The notes under the pieces are model-generated. The model saw only the letters and a list, made by a program, of their open reading frames with translations, had not been told where the DNA came from and did not search any database. A stretch of 64,000 nucleotides of DNA, from the NCBI RefSeq assembly GCF_902167635.1, contig NZ_CABHMS010000004.1, positions 124,001-188,000 on the forward strand, given 5' to 3'. Positions 1 to 8,192 of this stretch are shown in pieces (position 1 is the stretch's first letter; each line of letters begins with the position of its first letter). The translations under genes and the position numbers were made by a program. This stretch comes from Chitinophaga vietnamensis. GTDB taxonomy: Bacteria > Bacteroidota > Bacteroidia > Chitinophagales > Chitinophagaceae.

Positions 1-366
1 CGCTGCGCCCGCATTATCTTCTCCCTGAATTATCATCTTGGTAAATGGACGCCGCAGCAATGTATCGACTTCCTGGTAGACCGCGTAGGGCATGAACGCT
101 TCAGCGCAGAGTCGGAAGTACGCCGCTCCTTTACCGGCCACTATGGCCCCTTGTACCAGATCGCGTATATGATGGGCGGTCTGCAGCTGCGTGCGCTCCA
201 CAAAGAAATGGTAGACGGCGGCAAGATGACCGAACTGCAATTCCATGATGCTTTCCTGCATGAGAATGCTATTCCCGTAGAACTATTCCGTGCTATCATC
301 ACCCGACAAAAACTAACGCCAGACTTCAAAACACAATGGCGCTATGCCGATTATCTCCTGAAATAG
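1..366 (+). CDS. DUF885 family protein, C-terminal part
   Basis: The reading frame is open from the first base of the window and ends at a TAG at 364-366, so only about the last 121 residues are present. The fragment carries features typical of the C-terminal end of DUF885 proteins, a family of predicted zinc-dependent carboxypeptidase-like enzymes: a Q-Q-C-I-D-F-L stretch, a R-R-S-F-T-G-H-Y-G-P-L-Y-Q-I segment and a final helical region with an F-H-D-A-F-L motif. The metal-binding motif lies upstream, outside the window, so catalytic competence cannot be judged. The next gene begins 31 bases downstream on the same strand, which is compatible with co-transcription but not proof of it. Confidence 0.75.
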   Translation, partial: RCARIIFSLNYHLGKWTPQQCIDFLVDRVGHERFSAESEVRRSFTGHYGPLYQIAYMMGGLQLRALHKEMVDGGKMTELQFHDAFLHENAIPVELFRAIITRQKLTPDFKTQWRYADYLLK

Positions 367-397
367 AAAAAGCATTACATTTATAAAAAGAGATGTC

Positions 398-1174
398 ATG
401 CCTGAATTACCCGACCTGCAAGCCTTTCGTCATAACCTGGAAAAAGCCTTGCTACATAAAAAGCTGGATACGATCCATGTGTTGAATAAAAAGAAACTGA
501 AGGTGACGGAAGCCGCCTTGCAGGCCGCTTTGGACAAACAGCCACTGGAAAGGATCGACCGGGTGGGCAAAGAACTGCATTTCGTTTTCAAGAACGGTCA
601 TGTGCTGGGGATGCACCTGATGCTGAACGGTAAATTATATCTCTTCGATAAAAAGAATGAACAAAAGCATACCATCGTTGAGCTGCAATTCAGCGGTGGT
701 AAAGGCTTGGCGCTGACCGACTTTCAAGGTCAGGCCAACATTGCGCTGGACCCTCCTGCAAAAGACGCCCCGGATGCTATGGCTGCCGACTTCAACGAAA
801 AGTACCTGCTATCGCATCTGGCCAAGAAAAAAATAACGATCAAAAAATATCTGCTCGACCAGAAAAATGTACTAGGCATCGGCAATGCTTATGCAGATGA
901 TATCCTCTGGGATGCGCGTATATCGCCCTTCTCCATCTGTAATAAAATTCCTGCCGCCCAGGTAAAGGCGCTGGTTCACTCCACGAAAAAAGTGTTGGCA
1001 GCCGCCGAAAAAAATATCCTTCATCATCATCCGGATATCATCAACGGCGAGCTGCGCGACTTTATGCTGGTGCATCATTCCAGGAAGAAGGAAAGTCCTA
1101 CCGGCGCAGAAATCCTCCATGACGATGAAGGGCGCCGCACTTACTACACCGCTGAACAGGTATTGTACACCTGA
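398..1174 (+). CDS. Fpg/Nei family DNA glycosylase with zinc-less finger
   Basis: 258 residues. Base-excision repair glycosylase/AP lyase of the formamidopyrimidine/endonuclease VIII family. The start is fixed by M-P-E-L-P, where Pro2 is the family's Schiff-base nucleophile and Glu3 the catalytic acid. Lys58 in R-V-G-K-E-L matches the conserved beta-hairpin lysine. The helix-two-turn-helix DNA-binding region is seen as G-I-G-N-A-Y-A-D-D-I-L. The C-terminus keeps the spacing and the Arg-Thr-Tyr of the usual finger (G-R-R-T-Y-Y-T), but none of the four zinc-binding cysteines: the expected P-C-x-x-C-G reads P-T-G-A-E-I and the final C-P-x-C is T-A-E-Q. It therefore resembles NEIL1-like zinc-less members. 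Substrate preference cannot be read from sequence. Confidence 0.88.
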   Translation: MPELPDLQAFRHNLEKALLHKKLDTIHVLNKKKLKVTEAALQAALDKQPLERIDRVGKELHFVFKNGHVLGMHLMLNGKLYLFDKKNEQKHTIVELQFSGGKGLALTDFQGQANIALDPPAKDAPDAMAADFNEKYLLSHLAKKKITIKKYLLDQKNVLGIGNAYADDILWDARISPFSICNKIPAAQVKALVHSTKKVLAAAEKNILHHHPDIINGELRDFMLVHHSRKKESPTGAEILHDDEGRRTYYTAEQVLYT

Positions 1175-1183
1175 TCGCCAGGA

Positions 1184-1999
1184 TTAGGCGCCCAGTTGCG
1201 GCACTGCTTTATAATTTTCTTCCCGCGGTTGATAGATATTCCCTGCAATCTTTTCTACAAATGATTTCGGGAAGAATTTGGGCAGCCAGGCATTCAGTTT
1301 GTTCACAAACCCCGGAATGATTTCCGCTTTCCCTTTGAAAAGGCCGTCGATGGCCGTTTTAGCGACACTGTCGGCCGTCATGTTGAAACGGTCTGCCAGC
1401 TTGCGTGTGCTGGCGCCCATGCGGGCGCGGTTCACGAAATCGGTATCGGTGGAGCCGGGACTTAGCGCGCTCACTGAAACAGGCGAGTGGCGCAACTCGT
1501 GCCGCAGTCCGCGCGTAAATGACAAAGAAAACGCTTTGGTAGCTGCATAAATATTGAGATAGGGGACCGTCTGGTACGCCGTAGTGCTGGCCACATTCAG
1601 CAGATAGCTCCGCTGGAACTGGCGCAGCACAGGAATGTAAGCGTAGGATAATCCCACTTGCGCGCGCACATTTACATCAATCACATTGAACTGTTCCGCC
1701 AGCGTAAGCGATTCAAAAGCGCCATTGAGGCCATAACCCGCATTGTTCACCACCACCTGTAAGCCGTTGTGGTAGGGCGATGTAAAGGCGGTTACTTTTT
1801 GCAGTGCATCAGGTGCGGAAAGGTCCTGGTGTAGTATATGTACATGCACGCGGTGCTCCGCTGCGATATCGGCTGCCGTAGCAGAGAGCGCGGCTTCATC
1901 GAGATCTACCAGCAGCAGGTGATAGTTCCTGCCGGCGAGGCGCGCCGCGATAGCTTTGCCGATCCCTTTGGCGGCGCCGGTGACGAGTGCGTAAGACAT
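1184..1999 (-). CDS. Short-chain dehydrogenase/reductase
   Basis: 271 residues, an NAD(P)-dependent SDR. The N-terminus carries the Rossmann dinucleotide motif T-G-A-A-K-G-I-G (about residues 7-14), followed by N-N-A-G (about 86) and the catalytic Y-A-A-T-K, with a serine in N-V-A-S-T upstream. A P-G-S-T-D-T-D segment follows, as in classical SDRs. Length is usual for the family with a short C-terminal extension ending in a Y-Q-P-R-E-E-N-Y segment. It is convergent with the Fpg/Nei gene (9 bases apart). Upstream lies the PhyH dioxygenase gene on the same strand, ending 38 bases before this start, so the two may share a transcript. The substrate is unknown. Confidence 0.88.
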   Translation of the reverse strand: MSYALVTGAAKGIGKAIAARLAGRNYHLLLVDLDEAALSATAADIAAEHRVHVHILHQDLSAPDALQKVTAFTSPYHNGLQVVVNNAGYGLNGAFESLTLAEQFNVIDVNVRAQVGLSYAYIPVLRQFQRSYLLNVASTTAYQTVPYLNIYAATKAFSLSFTRGLRHELRHSPVSVSALSPGSTDTDFVNRARMGASTRKLADRFNMTADSVAKTAIDGLFKGKAEIIPGFVNKLNAWLPKFFPKSFVEKIAGNIYQPREENYKAVPQLGA

Positions 2000-2004
2000 A
2001 AATA

Positions 2005-2072
2005 TTTGCGGATTTTTTGATTTACGGATTTATGGATTTATGGATTTGCGGATTTGAGCACTTGCGGATTTG
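2005..2072. repeat. Half-element of GGATTT-word repeat family
   Basis: The gap between the SDR and PhyH genes and the last codons of PhyH consist of iterated words GGATTT, GATTT and CGGATTT at roughly 9-10 base spacing. The same words build the long hairpins at 3181, 47511, 48565 and 59085, but here there is no matching inverted arm. The PhyH reading frame runs through it, so its last dozen residues (S-N-P-Q-V-L-K-S-A-N-P) are repeat-encoded. Confidence 0.6.
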
Positions 2073-2916
2073 ATGTTGTCCACTGTGGTTTTCCGCCGTA
2101 GAGGTGTTGTTTCAGCTGCGCCAGTTTATGATAAAAAGGTGTGGGGCTGTTGGCGTGTTTGGGTTGATAGGCGCCGGTGATGATCGGGATATACATCACG
2201 CGGCGGCGGCTTTTTTCGCCGGTGTGCGGCGATTGCTGCACGCGGTGCCACAAACGGCCATCATGTACGGTGAGGTCGCCCGCCTGGATATCGAAGCCGG
2301 TTTCATTTTTATCGGGCGTATGATCGATGAAATATTTTTTCCGGAAGAGCAGGCGCAGCAAACCCTGATGGTGTGTGCCCGGCAGCACACGCAAGCCGCC
2401 GTTGTCATAGGCGCAGTCGTCGAGATGCAGGCCCACATTGAGCATGGGCTGAATGCGCGTACCGAGGAAAAGATCGCGCGGACTATCCGTATGCCATCCT
2501 AACTGCCGGAACTGACTGGCTTCCGTATTTACATAATGATTGATCACCAAGCCATCTTTTTCATTTTCCCCGATGCGGCCATCGTAAGGCCCCAGCAGCG
2601 AGGTAAGTGATGCCAGTCTTTCATCTTTCAACAACCCGCGCAGCACATTGCTGTAGTGCGACGCGAAAGCAATGCGTTGTATGAGCGGGCTGCCATCGGT
2701 ATCTGTACCGAATTTCAACGGAATGCCATTCACTTTCTGAATGTTGTTACGCAGCAGCAGTTGCTGCACATGATTCACTTCACGGATAATCAAAGATAAA
2801 GTGTCGGGATCCAGGAAGCCTTTAAACTGAATGATCCCATGCTGCCTGAAATAGGCCAGCTGTTCATCGGTGACCGCCTTTTCCAGGCGGAACACAGGTT
2901 GGTTGTTCGTTTTCAT
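2038..2916 (-). CDS. Phytanoyl-CoA dioxygenase (PhyH) family oxygenase
   Basis: 292 residues, a non-haem Fe(II)/2-oxoglutarate-dependent oxygenase of the PhyH family. The iron triad is visible as His142-x-Asp144 in G-W-H-T-D-S and His224 in G-R-L-W-H-R, and an arginine run (K-S-R-R-R) shortly after could supply the 2-oxoglutarate carboxylate contact. The middle G-G-L-R-V-L-P-G-T-H segment is characteristic. The family hydroxylates lipids, amino acids and many secondary metabolites, so the substrate is open. The C-terminus is encoded by a GGATTT-type repeat and is probably not functional sequence. It is preceded by about 260 noncoding bases with a recognisable promoter and followed by the SDR gene on the same strand. 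Confidence 0.82.
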   Translation of the reverse strand: MKTNNQPVFRLEKAVTDEQLAYFRQHGIIQFKGFLDPDTLSLIIREVNHVQQLLLRNNIQKVNGIPLKFGTDTDGSPLIQRIAFASHYSNVLRGLLKDERLASLTSLLGPYDGRIGENEKDGLVINHYVNTEASQFRQLGWHTDSPRDLFLGTRIQPMLNVGLHLDDCAYDNGGLRVLPGTHHQGLLRLLFRKKYFIDHTPDKNETGFDIQAGDLTVHDGRLWHRVQQSPHTGEKSRRRVMYIPIITGAYQPKHANSPTPFYHKLAQLKQHLYGGKPQWTTSNPQVLKSANP

Positions 2917-3107
2917 GACGAAAAAATTTTAATGGAGATAAAAAATTGTGAACGCGCGGATTATTGGTGGGGTCACCGCTGAGGAGAGAAGAGGATTAAC
3001 AACAACAATACACTACTACAACAGACATGGCTAATGACAGCGGCAAATGGCGGCTGCTGGCTTGTTGGGCATGTATTAGCTGGAGGTTCATGGTAGTGAA
3101 ATTATTA

Positions 3108-3156
3108 GTCTACTTATTTTGTAGACAAATGTAGGAAGTAGATTTTAAATAGCAAA
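3108..3156 (-). promoter_or_regulatory. Bacteroidota promoter and operator-like palindrome before PhyH gene
   Basis: On the minus strand TACATTTG (3125-3132) matches the TAnnTTTG -7 box, and TTTG (3153-3156) lies 20 bases upstream as a -33 box. A perfect inverted repeat, GTCTAC-7 nt-GTAGAC (3108-3126), overlaps the -7 box and the predicted start region, where a repressor could bind. The transcript would have a leader of about 200 nt. In the rest of the gene-free stretch 2917-3180 I see no open frame with coding character. Confidence 0.5.
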
Positions 3157-3180
3157 AAATATTTTGGCTCATGATTCAAG

Positions 3181-3294
3181 GATTTTCGAATTTATTGATT
3201 TTCGGATTTATTGATTTAATTGAAGCGGATATAAGGTTGTTCATCTCCGCTTCAATTAAATCAATAAATCCGAAAATCAATAAATTCGAAAATC
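3181..3294. repeat. Long perfect hairpin, GGATTT-word family (copy 1)
   Basis: Arms 3181-3229 and 3246-3294 are perfect reverse complements (49 bp), separated by 16 bases. The arm is made of GATTTTCG, ATTTATTGA and GATTTAATTG words. The right arm touches the stop codon of the leftward MocA-like gene, so in that transcript the hairpin lies immediately 3' of the coding region and could act as terminator or mRNA stabiliser. A near-identical arm occurs at 47511-47655. Confidence 0.9.
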
Positions 3295-3872
3295 TATAAT
3301 AATCTGGCGTAGTCATTATGCGTGTCAATATCCACGCTGCCTTCCGGGAAGGGGACGATGCCGTCAGGGGGAGTGTGTTGGAGCAGGATCTTTTTAGCGC
3401 CTTCTTGTCCGGAGAGGGACATTAGTTCGGGGAAGAGGGAAGCGTTGAAAAGGGCGGGCGTGCCGAGGGTGTTGTTATAGGCGCAGGCGACTACGGGTGT
3501 GAGGCGTGCGCTCATGGTGCTGAGGAGATCGGTGGTGATGTAGGGCTGATCGCAGAGGAGGAGAAAGGCGCGACTAACGGCAGGGGCTACACGTAGTAGT
3601 TCCTTCAGGCCTTTTTGTATGGAGCTGGCCATGCCTTGCGGCCATTGTTCGTTGACAACAACGTGCACCTTTTCATGGCGGATGCTGTCGTGCACGGCGG
3701 CAGCGTAGGCGCCGAGCACTACTACTACTTCATGACCTGTTTGCAGCACGGTATGTACGATCCTTTGCAGCAGCGTTTCGCCATTGATCAGCAACAGTTG
3801 CTTGGGAGTTCCAAGACGTTGCGAGGCGCCTGCAGCCAATATGATGATGCCCGTTTGAGAAGGATGGATCAT
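3294..3872 (-). CDS. MocA-like molybdenum cofactor cytidylyltransferase / NTP transferase
   Basis: 192 residues. Nucleotidyltransferase of the MobA/MocA family. The N-terminal signature L-A-A-G-A-S-Q-R-L-G-x-x-K-Q (residues about 12-26) is the nucleotide-binding loop, and C-D-Q-P-Y-I matches the metal-binding Asp-Gln-Pro motif. MocA converts molybdopterin cofactor to the cytosine dinucleotide form used by xanthine oxidase family enzymes. Its place as last gene of an operon with XdhC and a three-subunit molybdenum hydroxylase supports MocA rather than MobA. It overlaps the XdhC gene by four bases (ATGA), indicating translational coupling. The stop codon abuts the 49-bp-arm hairpin. Confidence 0.85.
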   Translation of the reverse strand: MIHPSQTGIIILAAGASQRLGTPKQLLLINGETLLQRIVHTVLQTGHEVVVVLGAYAAAVHDSIRHEKVHVVVNEQWPQGMASSIQKGLKELLRVAPAVSRAFLLLCDQPYITTDLLSTMSARLTPVVACAYNNTLGTPALFNASLFPELMSLSGQEGAKKILLQHTPPDGIVPFPEGSVDIDTHNDYARLL

Positions 3873-5011
3873 AGCTGTTGATGGATGATGACCTGTGATG
3901 CCCTGTTGTGTATGGCGCCTGCCCTGTTGCGCAAAGGCGCGCTGCTGGCGGCAGCCATTACGGCTTTGATTTCGCTGATGATGCTCAGGGCGATCTCTTC
4001 GGCGCTTTCTGCGCCTATATCGAGGCCGGCAGGACCGTGTAGCCGTGAACGTTGTACGGCCGTGACGGGCGCCAGCTCATCGAGCATGCGTTGTAGTTTC
4101 TTCGCGGGGCCGAGAATGCCGGTATAGGGCAATGCCAATGGTATCAGCTGTTGCAGAAGGGTAAGGTCGTATTGATAATTGTGCGTCATGAGGATGACGG
4201 CAGTATGCGCATCGGGTTGAAGCTGATCCAGCACCGCGGCGGCTTTGGCCACGATCAGCTGCGATGCTTCCGGGAAGCGGATGCGCGAAGCATAGGCGGG
4301 GCGGCCATCTGCTACGATGGTGCGCCAGCCGAGCAGGCGTGCGATCTTTTCTACAGGTATGGCGTCGTTGCCGGCGCCGGCGATGAGCAGTTGCATCACC
4401 GGCGGAAGGTATTGTATCAATACGCTGAGCTGCCGCTGGCCGGTGGCGTAGGTTTTGATCACGCTTTGCCGTTGCGTGAGCGAATGGGCGGCATCGGCCA
4501 GGATAGCGCTTTGCAGCGGGTCTTTGTCCAGGTTGTTGAACTCCATGTTGGGCTTGAGCAGGAGGCGGGTGCCGGGCTGCGGGCCTTTGCGTTGTTGCAG
4601 GGAAAAGAGCGTGACGATCACCGCGGCTTCGCGCTGTAATACGGCCTGTTGCAGCAGAAGGAGCGGGTGTTGCGGATCGGCGCTGATCACGGGTTCCAGG
4701 AGAATGTGGATAATGCCGTTGCATCCCAGGCCTACTCCCAGCTGATCCTCTTCTTCATCGCGGGTATCGTAGGTAAGCAGCATGGGTTGTTGTTGCATGA
4801 TCACCATTTGTGCACGGCGCAGGGCGTCGCCTTCGAGGCAGCCGCCGCTGATAGCGCCGGTGAGCGTACCGTTTTCGGTGATGAGCATGCGTGCGCCAGG
4901 CTGGCGGTAGGCCGAGCCTTCCACATGTACAACCGTTGCCAGCGCAGTCTTCAAACCTGCGCGGGTGGCCTGTTCGAAGGCCTGCACAATATCTTGCAGC
5001 TCTTTGGTCAT
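3869..5011 (-). CDS. XdhC/CoxI family molybdenum hydroxylase maturation factor
   Basis: 380 residues. XdhC-type proteins bind and deliver the (sulfurated) molybdenum cofactor to xanthine dehydrogenase-family enzymes. The N-terminal XdhC/CoxI domain is seen in the T-A-L-A-T-V-V-H-V-E-G-S-A-Y-R-x-P-G-A-R-M segment (residues about 21-41) and the I-S-G-G-C-L-E-G-D motif; the conserved Cys of G-G-C-L-E is present. A second half with Rossmann character (L-L-I-A-G-A-G-N-D-A, followed by V-A-D-G-R) is the XdhC C-terminal domain. Only two bases separate it from the upstream large-subunit gene, and it overlaps the MocA gene downstream. This is the PaoD-equivalent of the operon. Confidence 0.88.
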   Translation of the reverse strand: MTKELQDIVQAFEQATRAGLKTALATVVHVEGSAYRQPGARMLITENGTLTGAISGGCLEGDALRRAQMVIMQQQPMLLTYDTRDEEEDQLGVGLGCNGIIHILLEPVISADPQHPLLLLQQAVLQREAAVIVTLFSLQQRKGPQPGTRLLLKPNMEFNNLDKDPLQSAILADAAHSLTQRQSVIKTYATGQRQLSVLIQYLPPVMQLLIAGAGNDAIPVEKIARLLGWRTIVADGRPAYASRIRFPEASQLIVAKAAAVLDQLQPDAHTAVILMTHNYQYDLTLLQQLIPLALPYTGILGPAKKLQRMLDELAPVTAVQRSRLHGPAGLDIGAESAEEIALSIISEIKAVMAAASSAPLRNRAGAIHNRASQVIIHQQL

Positions 5012-5013
5012 AG

Positions 5014-7215
5014 TTAGATCAGCTTGTCGGGCGTGATGGGCAGCTCGCGGATACGCTTGCCGGTGGCGTTGAATACAGCATTGGCCACCGAAGCAGCATA
5101 GCCGATCAGGGCAATCTCGCCCATGCCTTTAGAGCCCATCGGGTTAGTGTAAGGATCTTTTTTGTTGACGAATAACACATCGGTGACGGGCGTATCAGCG
5201 TTTACGGGCACATGGTAATCTGCATAATTATTATTGATAAACTTGCCGAAACGATGATCCAGTATGGCTTCTTCGGTGAGCGCCATGCCAATGCCGCCCA
5301 CTACGCCACCGATCATCTGGCTGCCGGCGGTTTTGCTATTCACGATGGTGCCTGAATCGGCTACAGTCACTATATGTTGAAGCCGTATCACACCAGTGGC
5401 AGGATGCACTTGCAGTTTGGTGAAATGCACCGAGAAGGAGTACATGGAATATTTTTTCCTTTCGTCGCCCGCCTGTGAGGTAGCGTTTACCTGTACCGAT
5501 GGCAGCTGCTGTTGTTGCAACACTTCCTGGAAAGGGGTGCGTATGCTGCGGTTGGCGGCGGTACTGATATATCCATCTTCAAAGATCAGCTCTTCCGCTT
5601 TTACATTTTTATAAGCGGGAAGATGGCTGATGGCGAGTTCACCGAGTTTATTTTTAAGCGCATTGCAAACATCCACTACGACGCTGCCGACGGTGGATAT
5701 GGTAGAAGATCCGCCCTGGCGGGGCGCTTCCGGGTAGATGGATTCGCCCAGCAGGAACTTTATTTTCGTAGGTGCGATACCGGTAGTGTCTGACGCAATT
5801 TGCACCATGGCGGTGGCGGTGCCGGGGCCGATGTCGCTGGTAGCGCTTTGTATCACCAGTGATCCGTCGGCATGGAAGGTGGCAGCGGCGCTGGCTTTGC
5901 CTCTTCCAGCGCTGAAGGTGCCAGTGCTCATGCCGTAGCCTGTGAGCCAGCCATTTTCTTTCATGGCGCCGGGCGTGTTGTTGCGCTGGCGCCAGCCGAT
6001 CTTTTCAGCGCCCATCTCGTAGGCTTCTTTTAAATGTTTGCTGGAGAAGGGAATATTTTTTTCCGGGTCGATATCGGCATGATTGCGGCGGCGCAGTTCC
6101 AGCGGATCCATGTTGAGCTGGTGTGCCAGCTCATCTATGGCGCATTCCAGGGCGAAGGCGCCGGTGGCTTCGCCGGGGCCGCGCATCCATACGGGCGTGC
6201 TGAGGTTCAGTGGTACGATCTGATAGCGTGTATTCACGTTTGGACAGGCGTACAAAAAGCGGGAGAGGCTGGTGATGCCTTCCGTAAAATCTTCGTAGGG
6301 AGAGGTATTGGCGATGGCTTCGTGCGTGATGCCGGTGAGCTTGCCGTCGGTAGTAGCGCCTATGCCTATTTTCTGGATGGCGGTGGGGCGGTAGCCTACC
6401 AATGTGAACATCTCATCTCTGTTGATGACCAGCTTTATGGGCTTTTGCAATTTGCGTGCGGCAACGATGGTGGCAATTTCGTGTGGCCACATCCGTAGTC
6501 CCATTCCGAATGCGCCACCTACGAAGGGGGCGTGTACGGTAATATTTTGTTCCGGAATCTGGAAGAGGTTTTTGACGGTTTGCTGCACGCTTTTGACGCC
6601 TTGTGTTTTTACCCATAGGGTGAGTTTGTCGGGCGTTTCCCAGTGTGCGATGATACCGGCCAGTTCCATCGGGTTGTGTACTTCGATGGGGAGGGTATAT
6701 TCCGCTTCGAGCTTTACAGGCGCGGTTTTCCAGGTATCTTCGGCGCCGCGGCTATAGTCTTTCATGCGTTCGTTGCGGAAGGCCTTATCGAGGTTGGCCG
6801 TGATATCGGTTTGATGTGCAGCTTCTTCATATTCCACGTTAACGAGCGAGGCGGCATGCACGGCGCGTTCCAGCGTATCGGCCACTACGATGGCGAGCGG
6901 TTGCCCGGCGGAGTAGATGCGGTCGTCGCTGAAGATGCGCAGGCCCTGTTTGCTGTCGGGGGCAGCCTGTTTGTAGGCCGGCACTGGCGGCGCATTGAGA
7001 TGTGACACTACGTCGATCACGCCGGGAGCGCGGAGCGCGTTGCGGGCATCGATATTTTTAATGCGCCCGCTGGCGATGGCGCTGCATACCAGTGACGCAT
7101 ATACGAGATTATCCACCTGGTGGTCGGCAAAATATTTAGCGGCGCCGGTCACTTTCAGGCGGCCGTCTACCCGGTCCATGGCCTGACCTACGGCGTTTTT
7201 GTCCTGTTGTTTCAT
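5014..7215 (-). CDS. Molybdenum hydroxylase large subunit (PaoC/YagR-like)
   Basis: 733 residues. Molybdopterin cytosine dinucleotide-binding catalytic subunit of an aldehyde oxidase/xanthine dehydrogenase-type enzyme. It starts with the a/b hammerhead domain (G-R-L-K-V-T-G-A-A-K-Y) and contains the G-G-A-F-G-M-G molybdopterin-binding loop near residue 235, and W-M-R-G-P-G-E-A near 345. The active-site glutamate is predicted as Glu700 in G-S-K-G-M-G-E, the usual C-terminal position. Length equals PaoC (about 730) rather than full xanthine dehydrogenase. It overlaps the FAD subunit gene by four bases. The substrate class is probably aromatic or other aldehydes by analogy with PaoABC, but this is inference from subunit pattern. 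Confidence 0.88.
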   Translation of the reverse strand: MKQQDKNAVGQAMDRVDGRLKVTGAAKYFADHQVDNLVYASLVCSAIASGRIKNIDARNALRAPGVIDVVSHLNAPPVPAYKQAAPDSKQGLRIFSDDRIYSAGQPLAIVVADTLERAVHAASLVNVEYEEAAHQTDITANLDKAFRNERMKDYSRGAEDTWKTAPVKLEAEYTLPIEVHNPMELAGIIAHWETPDKLTLWVKTQGVKSVQQTVKNLFQIPEQNITVHAPFVGGAFGMGLRMWPHEIATIVAARKLQKPIKLVINRDEMFTLVGYRPTAIQKIGIGATTDGKLTGITHEAIANTSPYEDFTEGITSLSRFLYACPNVNTRYQIVPLNLSTPVWMRGPGEATGAFALECAIDELAHQLNMDPLELRRRNHADIDPEKNIPFSSKHLKEAYEMGAEKIGWRQRNNTPGAMKENGWLTGYGMSTGTFSAGRGKASAAATFHADGSLVIQSATSDIGPGTATAMVQIASDTTGIAPTKIKFLLGESIYPEAPRQGGSSTISTVGSVVVDVCNALKNKLGELAISHLPAYKNVKAEELIFEDGYISTAANRSIRTPFQEVLQQQQLPSVQVNATSQAGDERKKYSMYSFSVHFTKLQVHPATGVIRLQHIVTVADSGTIVNSKTAGSQMIGGVVGGIGMALTEEAILDHRFGKFINNNYADYHVPVNADTPVTDVLFVNKKDPYTNPMGSKGMGEIALIGYAASVANAVFNATGKRIRELPITPDKLI

Positions 7216-8192
7216 ACGGCGGCGGCTTTTAAGAGTGCGGTAACGATGGTGTTGGGCGCCAGTTGCAATTTGAAGTGGTTATACTTATATGCCCTGGCAT
7301 CCTGCATAGCCACGGTGGCGGCTATACGAAAATTTTCTTCCGTGGGCGCTTTGCCGCTGAGGGCGGCTTCTGCGGCTTTCAGTCGCCAGGGTTTGTGCGC
7401 TACGCCGCCCATGGCCAGGCGCGCTCCGCGGATGCTGCCATCGGCGATATCGAGGGCGGCGCCTACGGATACTAGTGCAAAAGCGTAGGAGGCGCGGTCG
7501 CGCACCTTCAGGTAGCATATATTTTTAGTGAAGGGATTAGCGGGTATTTCTACGCCGGTGATCAGTTCGCCTCTTTCGAGGTTATTATCTTTCTGTGGCG
7601 TGTTGCCTGGCAGGCGGTGGAAATCCGCGAAGGGCAGGCGGCGGTCGCCTTTAGGCCCGGCGATGATGACGGTGGCATCCAGTGCGGCAAGTGCGATGCA
7701 CATATCGCTGGGATGTACGGCGATGCATTGTTCGCTGGCGCCGAAGATGGCGTGCATGCGGTTAAATCCGCCGATGGCACCGCAGCCGCTTCCTGGCGTG
7801 CGTTTGTTGCAAGGCATGGACGTGTCATAGAAATAGCCACAGCGGGTGCGTTGCAGCATATTGCCGCCAACGGTGGCCATATTGCGCAGCTGTTGCGAAG
7901 CCCCGGCCAGCAGTGCCTGCGACAGCAAGGGGAAATGTGTTTTCACCTCTTCATGGGCGGCGAGGTCGCTGTTGAGCGCCAGCGCGCCGATGTGGAGGAT
8001 ATCTTTATCGAAACGGATATCGCGCAGCGGGAGGCGGTTGATATCTATGAGCTTCTCCGGCATTACCACGCCGTTTTTCATGAGATCGAGGAGATTGGTG
8101 CCGCCGGCGATGAAGCGGGCATTGGCATCTTTTGTGATGGCGTCGATGGCCGCTTTCTGCGTGGCTGGCCGCATGTAAGAGAACTGGTTCAT
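7212..8192 (-). CDS. Molybdenum hydroxylase FAD/[4Fe-4S] subunit (PaoB/YagS-like)
   Basis: 326 residues. FAD-binding medium subunit of the molybdenum hydroxylase. The FAD-contacting loop A-G-G-T-N-L-L (about residues 29-35) and the N-M-A-T-V-G-G-N segment (104-111) are typical of the PCMH-type domain. Cys118, Cys128, Cys137 and Cys156 lie in an insertion that corresponds to the extra [4Fe-4S]-binding region known from E. coli PaoB and absent from ordinary xanthine dehydrogenase FAD subunits. This supports a PaoABC-type enzyme. It overlaps the neighbouring subunit genes by four bases at each end, so the three are translated as one coupled unit. Confidence 0.87.
   Translation of the reverse strand: MNQFSYMRPATQKAAIDAITKDANARFIAGGTNLLDLMKNGVVMPEKLIDINRLPLRDIRFDKDILHIGALALNSDLAAHEEVKTHFPLLSQALLAGASQQLRNMATVGGNMLQRTRCGYFYDTSMPCNKRTPGSGCGAIGGFNRMHAIFGASEQCIAVHPSDMCIALAALDATVIIAGPKGDRRLPFADFHRLPGNTPQKDNNLERGELITGVEIPANPFTKNICYLKVRDRASYAFALVSVGAALDIADGSIRGARLAMGGVAHKPWRLKAAEAALSGKAPTEENFRIAATVAMQDARAYKYNHFKLQLAPNTIVTALLKAAAV

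Noticed and set aside
3181-3294. Insertion sequence or MITE end pair
   Set aside because: The arms meet at a short loop with no internal sequence or transposase, and no target duplication is visible at the flanks.
4077-4724. 215-residue minus-strand frame inside the XdhC region
   Set aside because: Arg/Pro/His-rich shadow of the XdhC gene on the same strand in another frame.
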